This document shows, piece by piece, positions 31,221-39,565 of a DNA stretch of 40,491 nucleotides. The notes below the pieces were generated by a model that saw nothing but the letters and a program-made list of their open reading frames with translations, made no database searches and had not been told where the DNA came from. The position numbers and the translations under genes were made by a program. Origin of the DNA: Streptomyces geranii (GTDB lineage: Bacteria; Actinomycetota; Actinomycetes; Streptomycetales; Streptomycetaceae); assembly GCF_002954775.1 (NCBI RefSeq), contig NZ_PJME01000070.1, positions 1 through 40,491 of the forward strand, read 5' to 3'. Each line of letters begins with the position of its first letter. Position 1 is the first letter of the stretch.

Positions 31221-32504
31221 GTGACCGTGGAGAGCACTGCCGCGCGCAAACCGCGACGCAGCGCCGGAAGCAAGACCGGTACCACCCGCACCACCGCGCA
31301 GAGCGCCGACGCGCCGGCCGCCGACGCATCGGCCACGGCCGCGAAGCGCACCACCACCAAACGCGCCGCCGCCGTCAAGAAGCCGGCCGCGAAGCCCGCG
31401 ACGGAGACGGTCACCGCGGGCGCCGATCCCGACCTCGTCCAGCTGCTCACCCCCGCGGGTGAGCGCGTCAAGAACGCCGCCTACGACCCCTACGTCGCCG
31501 CCCTCACCCCCGAAGACCTGCGCGGTCTGTACCGCGACATGGTGCTGACCCGCCGCTTCGACGCCGAGGCCACCGCCCTCCAGCGCCAGGGCGAGCTGGG
31601 CCTTTGGGCCTCGCTGCTCGGCCAGGAGGCCGCCCAGATCGGCTCGGGCCGCGCCACCCGCCCCGACGACTACGTCTTCCCGACCTACCGCGAGCACGGC
31701 GTCGCCTGGTGCCGGGACGTCGACCCGACGAACCTGCTCGGCATGTTCCGGGGCGTCAACAACGGCGGCTGGGACCCCAACAGCAACAACTTCCACCTCT
31801 ACACGATCGTCATCGGCTCCCAGACCCTGCACGCCACCGGCTACGCCATGGGCGTCGCCAAGGACGGCGCCGACTCCGCGGTCATCGCCTACTTCGGGGA
31901 CGGCGCCTCCAGCCAGGGAGACGTCGCCGAGTCCTTCACCTTCGCCTCGGTCTACAACGCCCCCGTGGTGTTCTTCTGCCAGAACAACCAGTGGGCGATC
32001 TCCGAGCCGACCGAGCGTCAGACCCGTGTCCCGCTCTACCAACGCGCGCAGGGCTACGGCTTCCCGGGCGTACGGGTGGACGGCAACGACGTCCTCGCCG
32101 TCCTCGCCGTGACGAAGTGGGCCCTGGAGCGGGCCCGCAGTGGTGAGGGCCCGACGCTGGTCGAGGCGTTCACCTACCGCATGGGCGACCACACCACCTC
32201 CGACGACGCGAGCCGCTACCGGCACGACGACGAGCGGGTGGCCTGGGAGGCGAAGGACCCGATCGCCCGCCTTCGCGCCTACCTGGAGTCCTCAAACCAC
32301 GCGGAAGAGGGATTTTTCGCGGAACTGGAGGCCGAGAGCGAGTCGTTGGGCAGGCGAGTACGCGAAGCGGTCCGTGCCATGCCGGACCCGGACCCCTTGG
32401 CGATGTTCGAGCACACCTACGCCGACGGGCACGCGCTCGTGGACGAGGAGCGGGCCCAGTTCGCCGCCTACCAGGCGTCGTTCACGGATGTGGAGGGGGC
32501 ATGA
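31221..32504 (+). CDS. bkdA: 2-oxoacid dehydrogenase E1 alpha subunit (copy 1) with basic N-terminal tail
   Basis: 427 residues from GTG 31221, which has GGAGGAG upstream. Core blocks: DLRGLYRDMVLTRRFDAEATALQRQGELGLW, FPTYREHGVAWCRDVDPTNLLGMFRG, the TPP/Mg motif FGDGASSQGDVAESFTFASV with FFCQNNQ, TYRMGDHTTSDDASRYR. It belongs with the bkdA family and is also similar to PDH E1 alpha; the substrate (branched oxoacids or pyruvate) rests on context. The first 70 residues are a Lys/Arg/Ala/Thr/Pro-rich tail (KRTTTKRAAAVKKPAAKPA) resembling histone H1-like DNA-binding tails and absent from copy 2. It overlaps bkdB by 4 bases. Confidence 0.92.
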   Translation: MTVESTAARKPRRSAGSKTGTTRTTAQSADAPAADASATAAKRTTTKRAAAVKKPAAKPATETVTAGADPDLVQLLTPAGERVKNAAYDPYVAALTPEDLRGLYRDMVLTRRFDAEATALQRQGELGLWASLLGQEAAQIGSGRATRPDDYVFPTYREHGVAWCRDVDPTNLLGMFRGVNNGGWDPNSNNFHLYTIVIGSQTLHATGYAMGVAKDGADSAVIAYFGDGASSQGDVAESFTFASVYNAPVVFFCQNNQWAISEPTERQTRVPLYQRAQGYGFPGVRVDGNDVLAVLAVTKWALERARSGEGPTLVEAFTYRMGDHTTSDDASRYRHDDERVAWEAKDPIARLRAYLESSNHAEEGFFAELEAESESLGRRVREAVRAMPDPDPLAMFEHTYADGHALVDEERAQFAAYQASFTDVEGA

Positions 32505-33496
32505 CCATGGCGGCGGAGACTTCCAAGAATCTGGCCCTGGCCAAGGCGATCAACGAATCGCTGCGCAAGGCCCTGGAGTCGGACCCCAAGGTCCTGATCA
32601 TGGGCGAGGACGTCGGCAAGCTCGGCGGCGTCTTCCGGGTCACCGACGGGCTGCAGAAGGACTTCGGCGAGGAGCGGGTCATCGACACCCCGCTCGCCGA
32701 GTCGGGCATCGTCGGCACGGCCATCGGCCTCGCCCTGCGCGGCTACCGCCCGGTGGTGGAGATCCAGTTCGACGGCTTCGTCTTCCCGGCCTACGACCAG
32801 ATCGTCACCCAGCTCGCCAAGATGCACGCGCGTGCGCTCGGCAAGATCAAGCTCCCCATCGTCATCCGCATCCCGTACGGCGGCGGCATCGGCGCGGTCG
32901 AGCACCACTCGGAGTCCCCGGAGGCGCTCTTCGCGCATGTCGCGGGCCTCAAGGTGGTCTCCCCGTCCAACGCGTCGGACGCCTACTGGATGATGCAGCA
33001 GGCCATCCAGAGCGACGACCCGGTGATCTTCTTCGAGCCGAAGCGGCGCTACTGGGACAAGGCCGAGGTCAACTTCGAAGCCATCCCGGGCCCCCTCCAC
33101 AAGGCCCGGGTGGTCCGCGAGGGCACCGACCTCACCCTCGCCGCCTACGGCCCGATGGTGAAGCTCTGCCTGGAGGTCGCGGGCGTGGCTGCCGAGGAGG
33201 GCCGGTCCCTGGAGGTCCTCGACCTGCGGTCGGTCTCCCCGCTCGACTTCGACTCCGTCCAGACCTCGGTCGAGAAGACCCGCCGTCTGGTCGTGGTGCA
33301 CGAGGCACCCGTGTTCTTCGGCTCGGGCGCGGAGATCGCCGCCCGGATCACCGAACGCTGCTTCTACCACCTGGAGGCCCCGGTGCTCAGGGTCGGCGGC
33401 TATCACGCCCCCTACCCGCCGGCCCGCCTGGAGGAGGAGTACCTACCGAGCCTGGACCGGGTGCTCGACGCCGTCGACCGCTCGCTTGCGTACTGA
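32501..33496 (+). CDS. bkdB: 2-oxoacid dehydrogenase E1 beta subunit (copy 1)
   Basis: 331 residues from ATG 32501 (ATGA overlap with bkdA; GGAGGGGG just upstream). Conserved blocks are VLIMGEDVGKLGGVFRVTDGLQKDFGEERVIDTPLAESG, VEIQFDGFVFPAYDQIVTQ and RIPYGGGIGAVEHHSESPEALFAH. The C-terminal transketolase domain has SLEVLDLRSVSPLDFDSV. It completes the E1 alpha2-beta2 decarboxylase. It is closely similar to the copy 2 beta subunit over the whole length, so the two operons arose by duplication or came from one ancestor. The next gene begins 10 bases downstream. Confidence 0.94.
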   Translation: MTMAAETSKNLALAKAINESLRKALESDPKVLIMGEDVGKLGGVFRVTDGLQKDFGEERVIDTPLAESGIVGTAIGLALRGYRPVVEIQFDGFVFPAYDQIVTQLAKMHARALGKIKLPIVIRIPYGGGIGAVEHHSESPEALFAHVAGLKVVSPSNASDAYWMMQQAIQSDDPVIFFEPKRRYWDKAEVNFEAIPGPLHKARVVREGTDLTLAAYGPMVKLCLEVAGVAAEEGRSLEVLDLRSVSPLDFDSVQTSVEKTRRLVVVHEAPVFFGSGAEIAARITERCFYHLEAPVLRVGGYHAPYPPARLEEEYLPSLDRVLDAVDRSLAY

Positions 33497-33506
33497 GGAG
33501 AGGGAC

Positions 33507-34997
33507 GTGACGACGATGACAGACGCGTCCGTTCGCGAGTTCAAGATGCCCGACGTGGGCGAGGGACTCACCGAGGCCGAGATCCTCAAGTGGTACGTCC
33601 AGCCGGGCGACACCGTCACCGACGGCCAGGTGGTGTGCGAGGTCGAGACCGCCAAGGCGGCCGTCGAACTGCCCATCCCCTACGACGGGGTCGTGCGCGC
33701 ACTCCACTTCCCCGAGGGCACGACGGTCGACGTGGGTATGTCGATCATCGCGGTGGACACCGGGGGCGGAGGTGGGGACGGCAGTGGCGGGGCTCCTGTG
33801 GAGGCCGGAACCGGGACCTCGGTGCCGGTGGTCGCTACCTCGGCACCCGAGGCACCCGAGGAGGCCAAGCCGCCCGCCCGTCAGCCCGTCCTCGTGGGCT
33901 ACGGCGTGGCCGTCTCCGCCACCAAGCGCCGCCCCCGCAAGGGCGCGGAGATCCCGGCCCAGGAGGTCGCGGCGGCCGTCCAGCAGGAGCTGAACGGCCA
34001 CGGCGGGCACGTGGGCGCGGGCGCGGCGGCGAACGGCCACGCTGGCGTCGGGCACGGTGTGCTGACCGGCCTCACCGGGCAGGCCGACCAGTCCGCCCGT
34101 CCGCTGGCCAAGCCGCCGGTGCGCAAGCTCGCCAAGGATCTCGGCGTCGACCTGACGACGGTGGTCCCCTCGGGCCCCGACGGCATCATCACGCGCGAGG
34201 ACGTGCACGCCGCGGTGGCCCCGGCCGCCGCCGAGCCGGTGCGCCCGACGCCGGTCACCCCGTCCGCGCCGGCGCCGGTGGCGACGTACGACGGCACTCG
34301 TGAGACGCGCGTGCCGGTCAGGGGCGTGCGGAAGGCGACCGCGCTGGCGATGGTCGGTTCGGCGTTCACGGCGCCGCATGTCACGGAGTTCGTGACGGTG
34401 GACGTGACGCGCACGCTGAAGCTGGTGGAGGAGCTGAAGCGGGACAAGGAGTTCGCGGGGGTGCGGGTCAATCCGCTGCTCCTCATCGCCAAGGCCCTGC
34501 TGGTCGCCATCCGGCGGCACCCGGACATCAACGCGTCCTGGGACGAGGCGAACCAGGAGATCGTGCTCAAGCACTACGTCAACCTGGGTATCGCGGCGGC
34601 CACCCCGCGTGGGCTGATCGTCCCGAACATCAAGGACGCCCACGAGAAGACGCTGCCGCAACTGGCGGCGGCGCTCGGCGAGTTGGTGGCCACGGCGCGG
34701 GAGGGCAAGACCTCTCCGGCGGCCATGCAGGGCGGCACGGTGACGATCACGAACGTCGGCGTCTTCGGCGTCGACACGGGCACGCCGATCCTCCCGCCCG
34801 GCGAGTCCGCGATCCTCGCGGTCGGCGCGATCAGGCTCCAACCGTGGGTCCACAAGGGCAAGGTGAAGCCGCGTCAGGTCACCACCCTGGCCCTCTCCTT
34901 CGACCACCGGCTGGTGGACGGGGAGTTGGGGTCCAAGGTGCTCGCTGATGTCGCGGCGATCCTGGAGCAGCCGAAGAAGCTCATCACCTGGGCGTGA
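33507..34997 (+). CDS. bkdC: 2-oxoacid dehydrogenase E2 acyltransferase (copy 1)
   Basis: 496 residues from GTG 33507, with GAGGAGAGGG upstream; ATG 33516 is too far from that site. Domains: lipoyl domain with Lys50 in VETAKAAVE; a Gly/Ala/Glu linker; the segment GYGVAVSATKRRPRKG; the peripheral subunit-binding domain about 205-245 (RPLAKPPVRKLAKDLGVDLTTVV); then the acyltransferase domain ending HRLVDGE (His467, Asp471). The linker between lipoyl and binding domains is longer than in copy 2. A strong rho-independent terminator follows 15 bases after the stop, marking the end of the bkd1 operon. Confidence 0.94.
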   Translation: MTTMTDASVREFKMPDVGEGLTEAEILKWYVQPGDTVTDGQVVCEVETAKAAVELPIPYDGVVRALHFPEGTTVDVGMSIIAVDTGGGGGDGSGGAPVEAGTGTSVPVVATSAPEAPEEAKPPARQPVLVGYGVAVSATKRRPRKGAEIPAQEVAAAVQQELNGHGGHVGAGAAANGHAGVGHGVLTGLTGQADQSARPLAKPPVRKLAKDLGVDLTTVVPSGPDGIITREDVHAAVAPAAAEPVRPTPVTPSAPAPVATYDGTRETRVPVRGVRKATALAMVGSAFTAPHVTEFVTVDVTRTLKLVEELKRDKEFAGVRVNPLLLIAKALLVAIRRHPDINASWDEANQEIVLKHYVNLGIAAATPRGLIVPNIKDAHEKTLPQLAAALGELVATAREGKTSPAAMQGGTVTITNVGVFGVDTGTPILPPGESAILAVGAIRLQPWVHKGKVKPRQVTTLALSFDHRLVDGELGSKVLADVAAILEQPKKLITWA

Positions 34998-35012
34998 CCC
35001 CGGGCACAGCAG

Positions 35013-35055
35013 AGGGGGCCTGCCGCGCTCGGCGCGGCAGGCCCCCTTTGTTTTT
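35013..35055 (+). terminator. strong rho-independent terminator of bkd1
   Basis: A perfect 16-bp stem (35013-35028 with 35032-35047), loop TCG, followed by TTGTTTTT. One of the clearest intrinsic terminators in the window. Confidence 0.95.
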
Positions 35056-35068
35056 CAGCTACTTACTG

Positions 35069-35983
35069 TCAGCCGGCCAGACGCGCGAAGCCGTAGTCCA
35101 TCAGCTTCTTCGCGTCCGCCGTGCGCGTCGCGACCGACGTGGAGGCGAGGACCGTACCGATGACCGTCTTGCCGTTGCGGGTCGCGGCGAAGACCAGGCA
35201 GTACTTGGCCTGCGGGCCGGAGCCGGTCTTGATGCCGATCGTGCCGCTGTAGCCGGACAGCAGCGGCTTGTTGGTGTTCTCCCACGCCATCCAGCGGGTG
35301 CCGCCGGTCTTGGTGGTGACCTTCTCCTTGAAGTTCTGCGTCTTCACTATCGTGCGGAAGGCGCCGCTCTTCATGGCGTTGCTGGCGAGCTTCGTCAGGT
35401 CGCGCGGCGTCGAGTAGTTCGAGCCGTTGCCGATGCCGTCGAAGCTGTCGAACTTGGTGTTCGTCATGCCGAGGCTCCGGGCGGTGGAGTTCATCTTGGC
35501 GATGAACGACTTCACCCGGGCGGCCCGCGTCGTGCCGGTGCCGAACTTGTCCGCGAGCGCGTAGGCGGCGTCGCAGCCCGAGGGCAGCATCAGCCCGTAG
35601 AGCAGTTGGCGGACGGTGACCTTGTCGCCCACGATCAGGCGGGCCGAGGAGGCGTTGTTGGCGACGATGTAGTCGCTGTAGGCCTTCTGGATCGTGACCT
35701 TCGTGTTGAGGTTCAGGTTCGCCGTCGCCAGCACGACCTTCGCCGTCATTATCTTCGTGGTGGAGCCGGTGGAGAGCTTGGTGTCAGCGGCCTTGCCGTA
35801 CAGGGTGGAGCTGTTGGCGTTGTTCATCAGATAGCCGCCCTTGGCGACGATCGTCGGAACGGCTACAGCGGCCTGCGCGGGCGCCGCGGTGAGCGCTCCT
35901 GTCGCGAGCACGGCGCCGGTGGTGACCACGACGGCTGCGGCTCTGCGGAAACGGATGCCCTGGATGCCGGTTATCAACTTCAA
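35069..35983 (-). CDS. K15-type DD-transpeptidase/DD-carboxypeptidase (PBP, family S11)
   Basis: 304 residues from TTG 35983, with GGGG before it; TTG 35977 or GTG 36058 are alternatives. It has a signal peptide (basic GIRFRR, hydrophobic AAAVVVTTGAVLATGALTA, cleavage after APAQA, about residue 38). Active-site motifs are Ser74-Thr-Thr-Lys77 (STTK), Ser135-Gly-Cys137 and KTGS at 252-255. The Ser-Gly-Cys, where most penicillin-binding proteins have Ser-x-Asn, and the spacings 61 and 178 residues from the nucleophile, are those of the Streptomyces K15 DD-transpeptidase (Ser35, Ser96-Gly-Cys98, Lys213). It would work outside the membrane on peptidoglycan peptides; beta-lactams should acylate it. 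Convergent with bkdC1. Confidence 0.9.
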   Translation of the reverse strand: MKLITGIQGIRFRRAAAVVVTTGAVLATGALTAAPAQAAVAVPTIVAKGGYLMNNANSSTLYGKAADTKLSTGSTTKIMTAKVVLATANLNLNTKVTIQKAYSDYIVANNASSARLIVGDKVTVRQLLYGLMLPSGCDAAYALADKFGTGTTRAARVKSFIAKMNSTARSLGMTNTKFDSFDGIGNGSNYSTPRDLTKLASNAMKSGAFRTIVKTQNFKEKVTTKTGGTRWMAWENTNKPLLSGYSGTIGIKTGSGPQAKYCLVFAATRNGKTVIGTVLASTSVATRTADAKKLMDYGFARLAG

Positions 35984-36279
35984 TACCCCGATTACGTATG
36001 AATCGTCCGAATGCCCCTTGAGAGCGGCCGAGTTGGCCGAGTCGTCGGCGAACGGCACTCTCGTGTGACTCGTAACTAGCACAGTAGGTTGTGCGCGTGC
36101 TGAGGCGGGTTCCCCGATTTTCCCTTTCCGAGGGACGCCGTACGGCTGTTCGTGGTTCCCGCGTCCCGTCGGGAGATTGAACTGTTCTCCGCGCGGCGAC
36201 GTCACGCCCCCGATCCGGATCGGCCCCCAGGGGGCGGTCCATATGGCGGACGGTCCCCCTCATGCGTACGTGTTGTATC

Positions 36280-36291
36280 TATGCTGTCGGC
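36280..36291 (+). promoter_or_regulatory. -10 element for a leaderless gntR start
   Basis: TATGCT (36280-36285) ends 6 bases before ATG 36292, and no SD is present. A longer open frame from 36262 is therefore unlikely. Confidence 0.55.
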
Positions 36292-36954
36292 ATGACCAGC
36301 CTGGCCGTGCAGCACGTGAAGCAACCTCCCGCCGCCGAGCGCGTCTACGCACACGTCAAAGAGGGTGTCCTGGACCGCCGTTACGAGGGCGGGACGCTGC
36401 TCACCGAGGGCGAGCTGGCCGAGGCGGTCGGGGTGTCGCGCACGCCGGTGCGCGAGGCGCTGCTGCGTCTTGAGGCCGAGGGGCTGATCAAGCTCTACCC
36501 GAAGAAGGGCGCGCTCGTCCTGCCCGTCTCCGCGCAGGAGATCGCGGACGTCGTCGAGACCCGGCAGCTGGTCGAGGAGCACGCGATCCGCAAGGCGGTG
36601 CCCGCCTCGCCGCGGCTCATCGCCCGGCTCACCGAACTCCTCGAACGGCAGCGCGAACAGGCCGCCGCAGGAGACCTCGCGGGCGCGGCCGTGACCGACC
36701 GCTGCTTCCACGCCGAGATCGTCCGCAGCGGGGGCAACGAGATCCTCTCCCGCCTCTACGACCAACTCCGCGACCGGCAGCTGAGGATGGGCGTCGCCGT
36801 CATGCACGCCCACCCCGACCGCATCACCAAGACGCTCGTCGAGCACCAGGAGATCCTCGACGCGCTGCGCTCCGGCGACGCGGAGGCGGCGGTCGCGATC
36901 GTGCACCGGCATGTCAGCTGGTTCTCCAACCTGGCGCGGGGCGAGGTCCGATGA
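36292..36954 (+). CDS. GntR-family regulator (FadR/FCD subfamily)
   Basis: 220 residues from ATG 36292. The winged helix-turn-helix is VYAHVKEGVLDRRYEGGTLL, TEGELAEAVGVSRTPVREALLRLEAEGLIKLYPKKGALV. The C-terminal all-helical FCD ligand domain includes ETRQLVEEHAIRKAV, DRCFHAEIVRSGGNEILSRLYDQL and VEHQEILDALRSGDAEAAVAIVHRHV, with His residues positioned as in metal-binding FCD proteins. Effectors of the family are carboxylic acids. It is translationally coupled to the MFS gene (ATGA), so it probably controls uptake or export by that transporter and is autoregulated. Confidence 0.92.
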   Translation: MTSLAVQHVKQPPAAERVYAHVKEGVLDRRYEGGTLLTEGELAEAVGVSRTPVREALLRLEAEGLIKLYPKKGALVLPVSAQEIADVVETRQLVEEHAIRKAVPASPRLIARLTELLERQREQAAAGDLAGAAVTDRCFHAEIVRSGGNEILSRLYDQLRDRQLRMGVAVMHAHPDRITKTLVEHQEILDALRSGDAEAAVAIVHRHVSWFSNLARGEVR

Positions 36955-38282
36955 GCCGCAGGGCCACTGCCGCCACGGGTTACGGTTCGCTGCCCGGCGA
37001 TCCGCCCGGCGGGCGCCGGGCCGTCCTCGTCTGGTCCGCCGGCGTCTCCGTCTACTTCGTCGCCGTGATCTTCCGTACGTCGCTGGGGGTGGCCGGGCTC
37101 GACGCCGCCGACCGCTTCCATGTGAACGCCTCGGCCCTGTCCACCTTCTCGATCCTCCAGCTCCTCGTCTACGCGGGCATGCAGATACCGGTCGGCCTGC
37201 TCGTCGACCGGCTCGGCACGAAGAAGGTGCTGGCCATCGGGGCGGTGCTGTTCACGGCCGGGCAGCTCGGGTTCGCCTTCTCCCCCTCGTACGGCACCGC
37301 TCTCGCCTCCCGCGCGCTGCTCGGGTGCGGTGACGCGATGACGTTCATCAGCGTGCTGCGGCTCGGCTCCCGCTGGTTCCCGGCGCGGCGCGGGCCGCTG
37401 GTCGCGCAGCTGGCGGGGCTGGCCGGGATGACGGGCAACCTCGTCTCGACGCTCGTCATCGCCCGGCTGCTGCACGGCATCGGCTGGACGGCGGCCTTCG
37501 CGGGCAGCGCGTTCGCCGGTGTGGTCGTGCTGGTGGTGATGCTCGTCTTCCTCAAGGACCATCCGGAGGGGCACGAGCCGGAGCCGTTCCCGCACCAGGG
37601 CGCCGCCTACGTCCGCCGGCAGATCGCCGCCTCGTGGCGCGAGCCCGGGACGCGGCTCGGGATGTGGGTGCACTTCACCACCCAGTTCCCGGCGATGGTG
37701 TTCCTGCTGCTGTGGGGCCTGCCGTTCCTCGTCGAGGCACAGGGGCTGACCCGGGCGACGGCGGGCGAACTGCTCACGCTGGTCGTGCTGTCCAACATGG
37801 TGATCGGTCTGGTCTACGGCCAGATCGTCGCCCGGCACCACACGGCCCGGCTCCCGCTCGCGCTGGGCACGGTCGGGGTGACCGCGGTGATGTGGGCGGT
37901 GACGCTCGCCTACCCGGCGGTGTCCGGCGCCGAGCACGTGCCGATGTGGCTGCTGGTGGTGCTGTGCGCGGTGCTGGGGGCTTGTGGGCCCGCGTCCATG
38001 CTCGGGTTCGATTTTGCCCGGCCGGCCAATCCGCCCGAGCGGCAGGGGACGGCGTCCGGGATCACCAACATGGGCGGGTTCGTCGCCTCGATGACGACGC
38101 TGTTCGCGGTCGGGGTGCTGCTGGACGCGACCGGGGGGAACTACGCCGTGGCGTTCTCGTTCGTGTTCCTGCTGCAGGGGGTCGGCGTCAGCCAGATCCT
38201 GCGGTTGCGGAGGCGGGCGGCTCGGCGGGAGTCGGAGCGGTTGGTTGCTAGTCGGGTGTCTACAGTGCACGTTCCGGTGTGA
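36951..38282 (+). CDS. major facilitator superfamily transporter
   Basis: 443 residues from ATG 36951, overlapping the gntR stop by 4 bases. About twelve hydrophobic helices are visible. The MFS loop 2-3 motif reads PVGLLVDRLGTKKVLAIGAVLF (D-R-x-G-x-K), and the segment SRALLGCGDAMTFISVLRLGSRWFPARRG resembles the NarK/ACS-like branch. The N and C termini are cytoplasmic. The substrate is probably an organic or inorganic anion, consistent with a FadR-type regulator, but this is inference. A dispersed GC-rich repeat with a hairpin lies 42 bases after the stop. Confidence 0.9.
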   Translation: MSRRATAATGYGSLPGDPPGGRRAVLVWSAGVSVYFVAVIFRTSLGVAGLDAADRFHVNASALSTFSILQLLVYAGMQIPVGLLVDRLGTKKVLAIGAVLFTAGQLGFAFSPSYGTALASRALLGCGDAMTFISVLRLGSRWFPARRGPLVAQLAGLAGMTGNLVSTLVIARLLHGIGWTAAFAGSAFAGVVVLVVMLVFLKDHPEGHEPEPFPHQGAAYVRRQIAASWREPGTRLGMWVHFTTQFPAMVFLLLWGLPFLVEAQGLTRATAGELLTLVVLSNMVIGLVYGQIVARHHTARLPLALGTVGVTAVMWAVTLAYPAVSGAEHVPMWLLVVLCAVLGACGPASMLGFDFARPANPPERQGTASGITNMGGFVASMTTLFAVGVLLDATGGNYAVAFSFVFLLQGVGVSQILRLRRRAARRESERLVASRVSTVHVPV

Positions 38283-38323
38283 GCGCCGGTTCGTAGGCGG
38301 GCGGTGCCTCGTGCGGGCGTCGC

Positions 38324-38392
38324 TGGGGGCTGCCGCCCCCAGGCCCCCGCTGTCGGCCTGAACGGCCTCGTCCTCAAACGCCGGACGGGCTG
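38324..38392 (+). repeat. dispersed GC-rich hairpin repeat, long copy
   Basis: Opens with TGGGGGC-TGCC-GCCCCCA (7-bp stem, 38324-38341), then a Pro-codon-like C-run, GGCCTGAACGGCC, and ends in CGTCCTCAAACGCCGGACG and GGGCTGG. A shorter relative lies at 40401-40453. This element is common after genes in Streptomyces chromosomes. It probably acts as a terminator of the MFS gene. Confidence 0.8.
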
Positions 38393-38494
38393 GAGGTGCC
38401 GGCCTGCGCTGGGAAGTGACCGCCAGGCTCGGCGGGCAGCCGCCACTTCGACGAGTTCATGGCGAGGAGCCGTCACCCCGACGAGTTCTCGGCT

Positions 38495-39319
38495 TTACGG
38501 CGTCACGGCGAAGTGGCGCAGGATTGCCGCCGTCAGGCCCGGGTCGCCCTCTGCCTTGATCCGGTCGGCTACCGACTCCGGGGTCACCCGACCGCAGGCC
38601 AGGCGGAAGTAGGTCTCCCAGTCGAGGGCGAAGGTCGCGGCGGGGCCGAGGGCCGGGGAGGTCTCCAGGGTGCCTCGGCCGTTGATGTCGACGCGGATCG
38701 TGCGCAGGAACTCGATGGGGCCGTGCACGTCGAAGACGATCGCCGAACTGCGGGGCGCCCCCGCGTCCTTGGCGACCACCTTCGGCAGCGCGGCGAGCAG
38801 CATGTCCCGTGCGATGTGCGCGCCGGGGGAGTCGATGTTGCCGGGGACACCGAGGGCGGTCCGCAGATCCTGTTCGTGCACCCACACGTCGAAGGCCCGG
38901 ATGCGCATCGCGTCCACCAGGGCGGTCTCCTGGCCGTGCAGGCCGCGGATCTTCGCGCCCGGTTCCCGCGACTCGTTGCGCAGCTGGCGGTTGCGGCGGA
39001 TGACCGTGTACTCCAGCTCCGACGTCATCTCGGGCGCCGTGTGGTGGCGCCGTACGTCGACCTGCATCTCCGTATAGCGCTGCCGCTCGTTGGTGACGTG
39101 GTAGAGGTCGCGCGGGAGCGTGTGGATGGGGCGTGGGTCGCCGAGCATCTCGCACTCCATGCCGATGACATGGGAGACCACGTCACGGACCGACCAGCCC
39201 GGGCACGGGGTCCGGCGGTTCCACTCGCCCTCCACGAGCGGCGTCACCAGCTCGGATATCGCTTCGATGGAGTGGGTCCAGGCGTCGGCGTAGGGCTGGA
39301 GAGTGGGATGCAGACTCAC
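38495..39319 (-). CDS. TIGR03083-family (maleylpyruvate isomerase/DinB-like) protein
   Basis: 274 residues from GTG 39319; GAGGGG lies 9-14 bases upstream. The N-terminal domain has the mycothiol-dependent isomerase-like pattern LVEGEWNRRTPCPGWSVRDVVSHVIGMECEMLG, with the metal-type His of VSHVIG. A second His/Asp-containing segment, DAMRIRAFDVWVHEQDLRTALG, is the further part of the conserved metal triad region. The C-terminal domain (about 175-265, MDMPI_C-like) includes AIVFDVHGPIEFLRTIRVDINGRG and sterol-carrier-like strands. Such proteins use mycothiol or other thiols in small-molecule isomerisation or transfer, but the substrate is unknown. It is divergent from the nitrilase-family gene. 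Confidence 0.87.
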   Translation of the reverse strand: MSLHPTLQPYADAWTHSIEAISELVTPLVEGEWNRRTPCPGWSVRDVVSHVIGMECEMLGDPRPIHTLPRDLYHVTNERQRYTEMQVDVRRHHTAPEMTSELEYTVIRRNRQLRNESREPGAKIRGLHGQETALVDAMRIRAFDVWVHEQDLRTALGVPGNIDSPGAHIARDMLLAALPKVVAKDAGAPRSSAIVFDVHGPIEFLRTIRVDINGRGTLETSPALGPAATFALDWETYFRLACGRVTPESVADRIKAEGDPGLTAAILRHFAVTP

Positions 39320-39367
39320 GGAACGGGACCCCTCGGCGGTCGGTGCGCGATCGGTGCGCGGGCAGTG

Positions 39368-39397
39368 GTGACGGCGTGTGACGTCGGGTGACGGCGG
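39368..39397. repeat. 10-base tandem repeat in a divergent promoter region
   Basis: Three copies of GTGACG(G/T)CG(T/G) lie head to tail at 39368-39377, 39378-39387 and 39388-39397, one per helical turn, and a degenerate fourth (ATGTCGACGG) follows. They sit between the TIGR03083 gene and the nitrilase-family gene. Just before them, CGGTGCGCG repeats at 39341-39349 and 39352-39360. Confidence 0.6.
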
Positions 39398-39565
39398 ATG
39401 TCGACGGCTTTGTCGGTGGGTGCGAAGGCGCGGACGGGAGAGCGGTATAGCTGTCAGCGGGTGTCTTGGAACGTTAAGTTACGCTGCTGTGAGGCACCCC
39501 GGCAGTGCTTTCGTGTGACGATCGTAGGCCCGTGTGAACGGCTCGAATGTCAGGACGGTGGTAGT

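Noticed and set aside
36262..36291. Upstream extension of the GntR protein to 36262
   Set aside because: The extra residues cover a -10 element (TATGCT) with leaderless spacing to ATG 36292, and lack a ribosome site.
38304..38612. A 102-codon frame crossing the hairpin repeat
   Set aside because: It lies on repeat DNA and extends into the TIGR03083 gene on the other strand; no start signal or homology.
39341..39407. Possible CRISPR array or phage attachment site at the 10-base repeats
   Set aside because: The units are too short, there are no unique spacers, and no cas, integrase or tRNA gene is adjacent.
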